A stretch of DNA of 14,228 nucleotides from Pseudomonadales bacterium (GTDB taxonomy: Bacteria; Pseudomonadota; Gammaproteobacteria; Pseudomonadales; Pseudohongiellaceae): assembly GCA_022360535.1 (NCBI GenBank), contig JAKSCP010000513.1:1-14228 (forward strand), written 5' to 3'. Made by a program: the position numbers and the translations under genes. Numbering within the stretch: the stretch's first letter is position 1; every line of letters begins with the position of its first letter. The notes under the pieces are model-generated. The model was not told the DNA's origin. It did no database searches and saw only the letters and a program-made list of their open reading frames with translations. This document shows, piece after piece, positions 1 to 6,599 of the stretch.

Positions 1-45
1 CAGACTGATCAGCAGCAGACCTAGTGTTCGAAGTTTGCAATTCAT
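1..45 (-). CDS. flgI: Flagellar P-ring protein FlgI, N-terminal fragment (first 15 codons)
   Basis: An ATG at 45-43 opens a frame running off the window edge: MNCKLRTLGLLLISL. This is the positively charged start and hydrophobic core of a Sec signal peptide, as expected for FlgI, the periplasmic protein that polymerises into the P-ring around the rod in the peptidoglycan layer. It starts 32 bases after the flgH stop on the same strand, and flgI follows flgH in most flg operons. The fragment alone could be any secreted protein, so the name rests on signal peptide plus gene order. Only a weak purine-rich stretch (GGTGA) precedes the ATG. Confidence 0.72.
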   Translation of the reverse strand, partial: MNCKLRTLGLLLISL

Positions 46-77
46 TATGTTCACCAGATGTATTCGAAGTCCTTGAA

Positions 78-755
78 TTAGAATGGCCAGATAGAGCGAA
101 ACAGCACATGAGCAGCCCATCCAGGATTGGTGCCATGAGTACCATTTCCACCATAGGCAATGTGCGCATCCGCAACCTGGGTCGACAGCACCGTGTTATT
201 GGTACTGATGTCTGCCTGTCGCACGATGCCCTGCAATTTAATGAACTCTCGCGCCTGATTGATGCGCACCCACTTTTCGCCTTCTACAATCAGGTTGCCA
301 TTGTCCAGCACACCAGTAACGGTCACTGTTATGGCGCCATTCAAACTGTTGCTCTGACTGGTGCCACTTTGACCACTGAATGAATTCTCTGAGCCCAGAT
401 CGATTTCCATATTCGGTCGCAAGCTACCGCCGAAGGTAGGCGCCTCAACATTCATGTCAGTCGCCTGAGTAATGCTATTGTCAGCACTGTTCTGACCCGA
501 AGTTTGTTCGACCAGGAACACAGTGAGAATGTCGCCCAGGCGATGGGCTTTCAGATCCTCGTACAAGCCAAGGCGGCGACCGGAGGTGTAGATAGAGCCA
601 CCCTGGTTACGCACTTCGGAGTAGTACTCGTTGTAAGTGGGCTCGAACAATGGTTCCTGTTCCATTGGTTCGGGCTGACTCACACACCCAACCAGGGCAG
701 AGAGCAGAAGCACAGGGCTGCTGGATTTCACTTTTTGTTGTAGAAAATTATTCAC
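78..755 (-). CDS. flgH: Flagellar L-ring lipoprotein FlgH
   Basis: FlgH forms the L-ring, the outer-membrane bushing through which the rod turns. The 225-residue product has the usual length. It starts with a lipoprotein signal peptide ending in a lipobox, L21-V-G-C24, so Cys24 should be lipidated. The rest matches the family: a GSIYTSG-like motif near residue 54, then GDILTVFLVEQTS, a repeated GxL(I)xVxG segment (VTGVLDNGNLIVEGEK) and a C-terminal beta region ending IWPF. The start is GTG (755-753): an in-frame stop lies two codons upstream, no ATG is available before the signal peptide, and an AGGA at 766-763 gives a 7-nt spacing. That AGGA overlaps the flgG stop, so translation is probably coupled to flgG. 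Confidence 0.95.
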   Translation of the reverse strand: MNNFLQQKVKSSSPVLLLSALVGCVSQPEPMEQEPLFEPTYNEYYSEVRNQGGSIYTSGRRLGLYEDLKAHRLGDILTVFLVEQTSGQNSADNSITQATDMNVEAPTFGGSLRPNMEIDLGSENSFSGQSGTSQSNSLNGAITVTVTGVLDNGNLIVEGEKWVRINQAREFIKLQGIVRQADISTNNTVLSTQVADAHIAYGGNGTHGTNPGWAAHVLFRSIWPF

Positions 756-764
756 TGATCAGTC

Positions 765-1550
765 CTACATGTTGTTGGTTACAAAGCGCAGCATCTGATC
801 GGCTGTAGAGATCGATCGGCTGTTCATTTCGTAGGAACGTTGAGTTTCAATCATGTTCACCAGCTCTTCCACAACATTCACGTTGGAACTCTCGGTATAA
901 CCCTGCAGTACTGTGCCTAAACCGTTTAAGCCAGGAGAACCAACCAGGGGAGATCCACTGGAAGTGGTTTCCAGGTACAGGTTGCTGCCAACTGGCTGCA
1001 GGCCCGCTGGATTAATAAAGTCCGCTAGCTGAATGGTGCCAACCTGCGAAGTGGCAGCAACGCCCTGCAGACTGACAGAAACTGTGCCATCGGGACCGAT
1101 GGTGATGGATTGTGCATCCGCCGGAATGGTCACTGCTGGTTGTACTGGGAGTCCGGTTGGTGTCACCAACTGCCCCTGACTATCCACCTGTAGAGATCCA
1201 TCACGGCTATATACCAGTGTGCCGTCCGGACGCAGCACCTGAAAGAATCCACGTCCTTCAATTGCCAGATCCAATGGATTATCTGTTTGCGTCAAATTTC
1301 CCTGGCTAAACAGTTTTTCAGTGGCAACGGTTCTTACACCGGTACCGATCATCAAACCACTTGAGTATTCCGTGTCCTGAGAAGACTGGGCGCCAGGTTG
1401 GCGTTGATTCTGATAGAGCAGATCCTCAAACACAGCGCGACTGCGCTTGTAACCTGATGTACTGGCATTAGCCAGGTTGTTGGAGATCACAGACATCTTG
1501 GTCTGCTGAGCATCCAAACCTGTTTTAGCGATCCAAAGTGCCTGGGTCAT
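765..1550 (-). CDS. flgG: Flagellar distal rod protein FlgG
   Basis: FlgG builds the distal rod, the drive shaft that crosses the periplasm to the hook. At 261 residues it has the canonical length. The N-terminus (LWIAKTGLDAQQTKMSVISN, then NLANASTSGYKR) is the rod/hook family coiled-coil. The FlgG-specific insertion follows (FEDLLYQNQRQPGAQSS). The centre carries PLDLAIEGRGFFQV, and the C-terminus carries SNVNVVEELVNMIETQRSYE. It is exported by the flagellar type III apparatus, so it has no Sec signal. An AGGAGA (1561-1556) lies a few bases before the ATG. It sits between flgF and flgH in the minus-strand operon. Confidence 0.98.
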   Translation of the reverse strand: MTQALWIAKTGLDAQQTKMSVISNNLANASTSGYKRSRAVFEDLLYQNQRQPGAQSSQDTEYSSGLMIGTGVRTVATEKLFSQGNLTQTDNPLDLAIEGRGFFQVLRPDGTLVYSRDGSLQVDSQGQLVTPTGLPVQPAVTIPADAQSITIGPDGTVSVSLQGVAATSQVGTIQLADFINPAGLQPVGSNLYLETTSSGSPLVGSPGLNGLGTVLQGYTESSNVNVVEELVNMIETQRSYEMNSRSISTADQMLRFVTNNM

Positions 1551-1571
1551 AGTTTTCTCCTGGCGAAAGCG

Positions 1572-2282
1572 TTAATTGATGTTCATCACGGATGCGAGCG
1601 CTGAAGAATTTTCCTTCGCATCCTGCATTAGTTGAATTTCAGACTCGAAGCGACGCGCCAGATCGATCATGCGAACCAACTCACCGACCACATTGACATT
1701 GCTGCCTTCAATAGCGCCAGACATCACTCTTACCGCCGCATCAGGAGCGGCTACCTCTCCGTCTGGCAATTGCAGGTGTCCGTCTTCTCTGCGTTGCAAT
1801 TGGTCAGCCTGCAGCGTAACCAGTTTCAGCCGGTCCACTACCGCCAAGGTATTTGGTTGCTGACCAAATGGTACGATAGAAAGCGTGCCATCCGCCCCAA
1901 TCTCTACCTGTGAAAAAGGCGGTAACGCAATCGGGCCATTGTTACCAAGCACCGGATGGCCCAGACCTGTCGTCAGTTGTCCTAGCGCATCCACCCGCAA
2001 ATCACCCCGCCGGGTGTAAGCTTCCGTGCCATCTTCCGCCATGATTGCCAACCAACCATCACCCTGAATACTCACATCCAGCGCACGTCCAGTTTGCTGC
2101 ACGATACCTGGCGTCAGGTCCGGCATACTTTCCAGAGTGAGACTGCCCTCTTCTTCCATGTAGTAGGCAATCTCCGCTTTGAAGCCAACCGTACTGGCAT
2201 TAGCCAAATTGTTAGCATTGACTTGCTGTGCCTGCAGCGTCTTCTTGGCACTCTCGGTTATTGATTCAAGCAACTCGTACAT
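1572..2282 (-). CDS. flgF: Flagellar proximal rod protein FlgF
   Basis: FlgF is one of the proximal rod subunits (with FlgB, FlgC and FliE), exported through the flagellar type III system. The 236-residue product has the family's N-terminal helix and NNLANASTVGFKAE motif, a middle LDVSIQGDGWLAIM beta motif, and the C-terminal EGSNVNVVGELVRMIDLARR helix. It is shorter than FlgG and lacks its RQPGAQ insertion. The sequence starts MYELLESITESAK, which is diverged from the common MD..IY..M start but keeps the hydrophobic pattern. An AGGAAA at 2296-2291 is 8 nt before the ATG. It sits between flgE and flgG, the standard place. Confidence 0.95.
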   Translation of the reverse strand: MYELLESITESAKKTLQAQQVNANNLANASTVGFKAEIAYYMEEEGSLTLESMPDLTPGIVQQTGRALDVSIQGDGWLAIMAEDGTEAYTRRGDLRVDALGQLTTGLGHPVLGNNGPIALPPFSQVEIGADGTLSIVPFGQQPNTLAVVDRLKLVTLQADQLQRREDGHLQLPDGEVAAPDAAVRVMSGAIEGSNVNVVGELVRMIDLARRFESEIQLMQDAKENSSALASVMNIN

Positions 2283-2314
2283 CGCGATGATTTCCTGGTT
2301 GGTTACGAAAAGAA

Positions 2315-3583
2315 TTAACGTAGATTAATAATCGCCTGAGTGATTGTGTCTTCCGTTTGAATCACCTTGGCGTTCGCCTGGAAGTTTCTTTGCGCCACAA
2401 TCATGTTCACCAACTCCTGGCTGATATCCACGTTGGAATCTTCCAAAGCACCAGACTCAACGACTCCAGTACCACCGGTGCCCGGCGCGGTTAGCACGGC
2501 CTGGCCAGAAGAGAAAGATTCACTCCAGAGACTGCCACCTTGTGGTTGCAGACCACTCACGTTGGAGAACGTGGCCAGGGCAATTTGTCCCAGGGCTCTG
2601 GATTGACCGTTGCTGAATCGACCAAATACGATGCCGCTGTCGTCAACCTCGATACCACCAAGCTGACCAGTGGTAAAACCATCTTGCTCGATATTGGTCA
2701 CAGCGTAGTCGTTACCAAACTGAGTGAGATTAGAGAGGTCGATGGTAATGGCTTCAGTATTGGCACCAATCAGTGCACCGGTGCTATCGAGAGGATCCCA
2801 GGCCGCAATCGAAACCTGGAACGGCAAGCTGGCGGCTGGAATCTGGCCGGAAGAATCGAATGTAATCGTATCCGGACCAGATGTACTGACACCGTCAATC
2901 AGAGTATGCACATCCCATTCATTGGGATTAGCAGTCTTTACAAAGTAGATACTCTGAGTATGAGGATTGCCGAGACTGTCATAGATCGTTACTGCTGTTG
3001 AAGCATTAAACATATCGGAAGTCGGAGCAGTCGGCGGTACTGCGAAGGCATCAAATCCAGCACCTGGCCAGGCTACGGCTGGCGCCGTGCTACGTGAATC
3101 GAGGTTGGCACTCAGATCGACTCGATTGGTTGAATCCGGCTGGATCAGTGAAGAGTCAATTTGCAAATCCTCGACGCCGCCAGAAGGCGTGCCATCGGGT
3201 GTGGTGGAAAATACCTGCAGGCGAAGCCCTTCAGGGTTCACAACGAAGCCAGAACGATCGGACTGGAAGTTACCGGCCCGGGAAAATACCTGGCTGCCAC
3301 CGTCGGAAAGGACGAAAAAGCCTCCACCATTAACCGCCATGTCCAGTACATTGCTGGTAAAACTGACATTGCCCTGGGAAAACGCCTGTGAAATTCCCGC
3401 TACTGCTACGCCCTTTCCAACTGCGTTAGCCGCTGTACCTGTGAGGCTTGAGGCAAATACATCTGAGAATTCGCCACGGGAAGACTTGTACCCCGTAGTC
3501 CCCGCGTTTGCGATGTTGCTGCCAATAATTTCGAGGCTGGTGCTCGAAGCTTTGATTCCAGAAACTGCTGTATCGAATGACAT
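2315..3583 (-). CDS. flgE: Flagellar hook protein FlgE
   Basis: FlgE polymerises into the hook, the universal joint between motor and filament. The 422-residue protein begins SFDTAVSGIKASSTSLEIIG and continues SNIANAGTTGYK, the hook-family D0 helix. It ends with EDSNVDISQELVNMIVAQRN and a terminal helix (QTEDTITQAIINLR). The middle (about residues 90-360) holds the variable D1/D2 beta domains, including the common TIYDSLGNPHT.S.YF motif near residue 200. Export is through the type III gate, after which assembly proceeds under the FlgD cap. The ATG has the strongest ribosome-binding site in the operon (AGGAGGA, 3594-3588, 4-nt spacing), fitting the large copy number needed for a hook. Confidence 0.98.
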   Translation of the reverse strand: MSFDTAVSGIKASSTSLEIIGSNIANAGTTGYKSSRGEFSDVFASSLTGTAANAVGKGVAVAGISQAFSQGNVSFTSNVLDMAVNGGGFFVLSDGGSQVFSRAGNFQSDRSGFVVNPEGLRLQVFSTTPDGTPSGGVEDLQIDSSLIQPDSTNRVDLSANLDSRSTAPAVAWPGAGFDAFAVPPTAPTSDMFNASTAVTIYDSLGNPHTQSIYFVKTANPNEWDVHTLIDGVSTSGPDTITFDSSGQIPAASLPFQVSIAAWDPLDSTGALIGANTEAITIDLSNLTQFGNDYAVTNIEQDGFTTGQLGGIEVDDSGIVFGRFSNGQSRALGQIALATFSNVSGLQPQGGSLWSESFSSGQAVLTAPGTGGTGVVESGALEDSNVDISQELVNMIVAQRNFQANAKVIQTEDTITQAIINLR

Positions 3584-3607
3584 AATGTCCTCCTGTTGTG
3601 ACTCTGC

Positions 3608-4273
3608 TTATCTGATTTCTTTGACCAGAGAAAAGTTAATGCTTTCTGCATTGGACAGATTTAGAGCGATCTGCCCGCTGCCATGGTCGATTGAAGTACT
3701 TTCAACCCGGTGGAATAGCTGCACGGGAAGCGTAGTTGATTCGCCGTTTAATAAAGCGGTCGCTTCGACCCGGTAGTCGCCGCTAACGGCTGACTCGCCG
3801 TCATCAGTCAGCCCATCCCAGGCGATTGCATGTAAACCTGGATTAAGACTGCCGTAATCTATTGTCCGAACCAGATCGCCGGCAGCCGAGTAGACGTTGA
3901 TGTTGACAGCATGCAGTGACCCATTAGCCTGAATGTTGCCTGAGACCTGCTGGCCCTCTTCGAAGGACACGTTGGGATTGTCAACCAATACTTCTTTGCC
4001 AACTAATTGCGCCGCTTCCATGGCTTGATTGGAAAAGAAGTCAGTCTGGAAACCGCCGAAAGAACTACTCATTTCTTCGATGCCGGACACCATACTGAAT
4101 TGCGCTATTTGTCCGAGAAATTCATTATTTTCAACGGGATTCACTGGATCTTGATTCTGCATCTGTGCCACCAGCAAGCGCAGGAAGTCATCCTGTCCCA
4201 GTTCATCGCTGCCTGAACCACTGCTCTGACTGGTTGCTGTGCCACCAAGCACGGTTGGATCAAAAGAAATCAT
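3608..4273 (-). CDS. flgD: Flagellar hook-capping protein FlgD
   Basis: FlgD is the scaffold cap that guides FlgE into the growing hook and then leaves. The product is 221 residues. The N-terminal cap motif is clear: LGQDDFLRLLVAQMQNQDP followed by PVENNEFLGQIAQFS and SGIEEM (about residues 25-70). A beta-sandwich half follows with a conserved turn, PGLHAIAWDGLTDDGE (about residues 145-160), typical of the FlgD FLN-like/Tudor-like region. AAGGAGT precedes the ATG at about 11 nt. flgC lies 25 bases upstream and flgE 24 bases downstream, so it is surely co-transcribed with them. Confidence 0.97.
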   Translation of the reverse strand: MISFDPTVLGGTATSQSSGSGSDELGQDDFLRLLVAQMQNQDPVNPVENNEFLGQIAQFSMVSGIEEMSSSFGGFQTDFFSNQAMEAAQLVGKEVLVDNPNVSFEEGQQVSGNIQANGSLHAVNINVYSAAGDLVRTIDYGSLNPGLHAIAWDGLTDDGESAVSGDYRVEATALLNGESTTLPVQLFHRVESTSIDHGSGQIALNLSNAESINFSLVKEIR

Positions 4274-4298
4274 GATTCGAATGCACTCCTTTCCAGAT

Positions 4299-4736
4299 TT
4301 ACATGTTGCCCAGGTTTAAAGTGCGGGCGATAAGTTGGCGCGACGTGTTCAACACTTCAATATTGGCTTGATAAGCCCGTGAGGCTTGCATCATGTAAGC
4401 CATTTCCTCCACAACGTTCACGTTGGAGAGATAGATATAGCCGTCGTCGTCGGCCATGGGGTTTTCCGGCATACGTTGTTTTTCAATGGGAGCATCGCTG
4501 TAGGCAAAACCATCGACCTTAACGCCACCTCGGGAGCGACCAACCCCAGAATTTAAACCACTGTCGAATTGCGAATTGAGGATGCTGGCGAATACCGGTC
4601 TTACCGCGCGGTATGCTGATCTTTCGCTTCCCGCCGCGATGCGGGCATTAGCCAGGTTGTTGGAAATCACTTCCATCTGCACACTTTGCGCGTTGAGTGC
4701 AGAGCCGGTCACTTTAAAGACGCTGTTGAGATTCAT
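4299..4736 (-). CDS. flgC: Flagellar proximal rod protein FlgC
   Basis: FlgC is a proximal rod subunit that assembles on the MS-ring/FliE base. At 145 residues it has family length. It shows the N-terminal helix with MEVISNNLANAR, a short central region (YRAVRPVFASIL), and the C-terminal GYIYLSNVNVVEEMAYMM and ASRAYQANIEVLN segments, which are diagnostic for FlgC. Only two bases separate it from the flgB stop, and its ribosome-binding site (AGAGGAGAA) lies inside the end of flgB, so translational coupling is likely. One 21-base stretch of the NNLANA-coding region is identical to flgG (see rejected list). Confidence 0.97.
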   Translation of the reverse strand: MNLNSVFKVTGSALNAQSVQMEVISNNLANARIAAGSERSAYRAVRPVFASILNSQFDSGLNSGVGRSRGGVKVDGFAYSDAPIEKQRMPENPMADDDGYIYLSNVNVVEEMAYMMQASRAYQANIEVLNTSRQLIARTLNLGNM

Positions 4737-4738
4737 GC

Positions 4739-5131
4739 TTATTCTCCTCTGATGGCTTTGCGTAAACCCGAGATGGAGCCACTCAGGAAACGCAGGCTCG
4801 CTTGATAGCGCAGTGCGTTCTCTGAAAAAGCAGCTTGCTCTACTTCAGCCTCCACGGTGTTGTTGTGCTCTGATGTGCGGGTCGGCACGCGATAGAGCAA
4901 AGTACCGAATTCACTCTCGTCGCTGGCCGCCAGATGACCTGGTCTACTGGTTTGCAATTGAATGCGAGCATCATTACTCGCTGTCTTTAATGCAGAACGA
5001 AAATCATAATCCCTGGCTTGAAAACCAGGTGTAGCAGAGTTCGCGATATTAGCGGCGAGCACTGCACCGCGCTGGGATCGAAACTTCAGCGCTTCTGCGT
5101 GTATGCCGAGAGCTTTGTCAAATAAGTCCAT
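4739..5131 (-). CDS. flgB: Flagellar proximal rod protein FlgB (first gene of operon)
   Basis: FlgB is a proximal rod subunit secreted by the flagellar type III system. The 130-residue product has the expected length and pattern: FDKALGIHAEALKFRSQRGA, AANIANSATPGFQARDYDF (the family's ANIANadTPGykArd motif) and a C-terminal ALRYQASLRFLSGSISGLRKA helix. It is the promoter-proximal gene of the minus-strand rod/hook operon. The ATG (5131-5129) has a modest GGAAG site (5140-5136), which is part of an inverted repeat described separately. A sigma-54 promoter 43-58 bases upstream would give a leader of about 31 nt. Confidence 0.97.
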   Translation of the reverse strand: MDLFDKALGIHAEALKFRSQRGAVLAANIANSATPGFQARDYDFRSALKTASNDARIQLQTSRPGHLAASDESEFGTLLYRVPTRTSEHNNTVEAEVEQAAFSENALRYQASLRFLSGSISGLRKAIRGE

Positions 5132-5176
5132 GCTGCTTCCAATGTTTTGCTAAACGACTTTGACATTGGAAACAGC
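5132..5176 (-). repeat. Inverted repeat over the flgB leader and -12 element
   Basis: The bases at 5132-5144 (plus strand gctgcttccaatg) are complementary to 5164-5176 (cattggaaacagc) at 12 of 13 positions; only 5136/5172 fails. The 19-base space between the arms is the predicted flgB leader. Read on the minus strand, the downstream arm contains the flgB ribosome-binding site (GGAAG) and abuts the ATG. The upstream arm occupies -13 to -1 of the sigma-54 promoter, so it is absent from a transcript initiated there and present in one arriving from further upstream. Confidence 0.75.
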
Positions 5177-5189
5177 AAAGCCTGTGCCA
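5174..5189 (-). promoter_or_regulatory. Sigma-54 promoter for flgBCDEFGHI
   Basis: The minus strand reads TGGCACA-GGCT-TTGCT, against the sigma-54 consensus TGGCACg-N4-TTGCw. It has the required GG-N10-GC spacing (GG at 5188-5187, GC at 5176-5175). Counting from the -12 C puts +1 near 5163, giving a leader of about 31 nt before flgB. Sigma-54 promoters need an enhancer-binding ATPase; in Pseudomonas and Vibrio the hook-basal body genes use FleR/FlrC or FleQ/FlrA. Confidence 0.9.
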
Positions 5190-5252
5190 ACTGAGGTTCT
5201 TGTTAATATTCAGTTAGTTAGAATGGCTGCTAGAAAAACCAACAAGACCGCG

Positions 5253-5299
5253 CGGCAAGTTCGATGTCTTGCAACGGCAACTGTTGCCGCCTCTTGCCG
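5253..5299. promoter_or_regulatory. Candidate shared enhancer: four CGGCAA half-sites
   Basis: Within 47 bases there are two CGGCAA (5253-5258, 5275-5280) and two TTGCCG (5284-5289, 5294-5299). They form a nested palindrome. The inner pair is cggcaac-t-gttgccg (5275-5289), a perfect 7-bp inverted repeat with one central base. The outer pair is cggcaag/cttgccg (5253-5259 and 5293-5299). The centre, near 5276, is about 113 bases from the predicted flgB start and about 115 from the flgA start. That is within the normal distance for an upstream activating site of a sigma-54 activator. The regulator's identity is inference; a FleR/FlrC-type protein is the first guess. Confidence 0.6.
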
Positions 5300-5364
5300 T
5301 TCTCCATGACTCATTTTTTAAGATCCGCGAACTAAATGTGCAGCATGCAGAGAATGGGTGGTCG

Positions 5365-5380
5365 TGGCATATCAATTGCA
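5365..5380 (+). promoter_or_regulatory. Sigma-54 promoter for flgA(MNZ)
   Basis: The plus strand reads TGGCATA-TCAA-TTGCA, matching the sigma-54 consensus with exact GG-N10-GC spacing (GG 5366-5367, GC 5378-5379). Predicted +1 is near A5391, giving about 50 nt of leader before the flgA ATG. It lies back to back with the flgB promoter, with 175 bases between the two -24 elements. Confidence 0.85.
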
Positions 5381-5441
5381 TTAAAGAATGAGTAAAGGAA
5401 GGAATACTTAGAATCGCGCTACCAAAGCCCAAGTGAGACCC

Positions 5442-6170
5442 ATGACAGTCACAAATTTGACAGCCAGAAAAGTTTTCGGAGCTACCGCAGTGATTGCAGT
5501 AGGCTTCATAGCAAACAGCAACGCTGAAGTGATCGAACACGAAAGCGCTGATGCCATCCAAACGGTTGCCGAGCGCTATGCCCTCGAACAACTCGCAACG
5601 GATTCCTTACAGCAAGTAACTGCAGAGGCTTCTGCCCTGGACACCCGGTTACGACTGAAGAAATGCAGCGAACCATTACAAACTTTTGGCAATGGCACTG
5701 AGATCCGTAGCAGTCGTGTGACTGTCGGCGTACGGTGCACCGGCAACTCCCCCTGGACGCTGTATGTGCCAGTAACTGTGCACGCCCTGGCGCCGGTGGT
5801 ATATACCAGCAAGCCCTTATTGCGGGGTGAGATTGTTGAACCTGCCAGCCTGGAAATCCGTCAGGAACCTTTGGATCGGTTGCCACGCAATGCACTGCAA
5901 TCATTTGAGCAGGTCATTGGCATGGAAGTGTCCCGGGCAATGTCTGCAGATAGCCCGCTGAGCCTGGGAAACTTGCGGTCTCCAAAGCTAATCCGGCAGG
6001 GTCAGGAAGTTATCATATTGGCCGAGGGTGCAGGCCTGGCAGTGCGTATGGCTGGCAACGCCTTGAAGAACGGTGCCAAAGGCGAAGTGATCCCGGTTAA
6101 GAACAGTAGTTCAGGTAGAGTTTTAGAAGGTCGAATTGTGAGCGAAAGCACAGTTTTAGTGGGGTTTTGA
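5442..6170 (+). CDS. flgA: Flagellar basal body P-ring formation chaperone FlgA
   Basis: FlgA is the periplasmic chaperone needed for FlgI to assemble into the P-ring. With the ATG start it has 242 residues. A Sec signal peptide (basic start, hydrophobic VFGATAVIAVGFIA, NSNA cut site near residue 28) precedes an N-terminal domain with two Cys (about 75 and 99, in KKCSEPL and GVRCTGNSPW) that probably form the family disulfide. The SAF/ChapFlgA region follows: LLRGEIVEPASLEIRQEPLD, LPRNALQSFEQVIGMEVSR, then LIRQGQEVIILAEGAGLAVRM and the C-terminal EGRIVSESTVLVGF. A GTG nine bases upstream (5433) is an alternative start; ATG 5442 is preferred because a GTGAG lies just before it. Both give the same protein apart from three residues. 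Confidence 0.95.
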   Translation: MTVTNLTARKVFGATAVIAVGFIANSNAEVIEHESADAIQTVAERYALEQLATDSLQQVTAEASALDTRLRLKKCSEPLQTFGNGTEIRSSRVTVGVRCTGNSPWTLYVPVTVHALAPVVYTSKPLLRGEIVEPASLEIRQEPLDRLPRNALQSFEQVIGMEVSRAMSADSPLSLGNLRSPKLIRQGQEVIILAEGAGLAVRMAGNALKNGAKGEVIPVKNSSSGRVLEGRIVSESTVLVGF

Positions 6171-6189
6171 CCCAAATTTTCAGTTAAGT

Positions 6190-6228
6190 CGTTCCGGGAT
6201 CATGTCGTACTTATGGCTACCTGGAACG
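6190..6228 (+). other. Stem-loop between flgA and flgM
   Basis: cgttccggg (6190-6198) can pair with cctggaacg (6220-6228) as a 9-bp stem with one G-U pair in RNA and a 21-base loop. It lies after the flgA stop and before the flgM ribosome-binding site. There is no T-run after it, so it is not a standard terminator. It could be a processing or stabilising element. Confidence 0.4.
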
Positions 6229-6257
6229 CGATTAAGTTCACTACAGGAGTTTCATCG

Positions 6258-6593
6258 ATGAGCAACAACATTCATACAGGCTTGAATCCTGCCAGGTTGA
6301 CCGGGACCAACAAACCCGCGTCCACCAATAAGCAGGAAACGGAACAGCCGACGAATCAGGCCCCGGCAACGGCGGTTAAAGATGAAGTAAAGGTCACCGA
6401 TCAGGCAGCGCGATTGCAACAGCTTGAGGGTGATCTCAAAACCGTCCCAGACATCAATGAGAAGCTGGTAGCAGAGGTAAGAGCTGCGCTAGCGGACGGC
6501 TCGTTAGACATGGACATGGAAGAGACAGCACAGAAGCTGGTGGAAATGGAATCCAATCGACGCACTAATTCTGGCAATGAGGACGAGAGCTAG
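6258..6593 (+). CDS. flgM: Anti-sigma-28 factor FlgM
   Basis: FlgM binds FliA (sigma-28, encoded in this window) and blocks late flagellar genes until the finished hook exports it. The 111-residue protein has a low-complexity, disordered N-terminal half rich in Thr, Asn, Gln and Pro. The family's C-terminal sigma-binding region follows: VKVTDQAARLQQLEGDL, then PDINEKLVAEVRAALADGSL and AQKLVEMES, equivalent to the usual Lp.vd..rV..Ir.aI..G.y.vd...iA.kll..E pattern. The common Arg-Val before the 'Ir.ai' helix is Leu-Val here. The start at 6258 is chosen because AGGAG (6245-6249) lies 8 nt upstream; a longer frame from 6213 has no such site. Confidence 0.9.
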   Translation: MSNNIHTGLNPARLTGTNKPASTNKQETEQPTNQAPATAVKDEVKVTDQAARLQQLEGDLKTVPDINEKLVAEVRAALADGSLDMDMEETAQKLVEMESNRRTNSGNEDES

Positions 6594-6599
6594 ACTCTC

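Noticed and set aside
24..383. Long plus-strand open frames over the flg operon (for example 24-383, 3087-3776, 2540-3001)
   Set aside because: They are shadows of clear minus-strand flagellar genes, have no family-like sequence and no convincing ribosome-binding sites.
1464..1484. 21-base identical stretch in flgG (1464-1484) and flgC (4644-4664)
   Set aside because: It encodes the shared NNLANA motif of the rod protein family on the same strand; paralogy and codon choice explain it better than a mobile or regulatory repeat.
5396..5403. Strong AGGAAGGA ribosome-binding-like sequence in the flgA leader
   Set aside because: No start codon lies at a usable distance; an in-frame stop at 5409 separates it from flgA, which starts about 38 bases later. 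It may be leader sequence only.
5214..5904. Minus-strand open frames at 5214-5591 and 5506-5904
   Set aside because: They are antisense to the flgA start and the divergent promoter region, are Cys/Ser/Arg-rich in the way shadow frames are, and overlap well-supported control elements.
6184..6211. Possible sigma-28 promoter before flgM (TTAAGTCG, 12 bases, GTCGTACT) and a second one overlapping the start (TTAAGTTC ... ATCGATGA)
   Set aside because: The first has a poor -10 element and 12-base spacing; the second has a 14-base spacer and would overlap the flgM start codon. Neither is near TAAAGTTT-N11-GCCGATAA.
6213..6257. Upstream ATG extending flgM by 15 residues
   Set aside because: No ribosome-binding site, it lies in the loop of the stem-loop, and the extra residues do not look like FlgM; AGGAG is well placed for the ATG at 6258.
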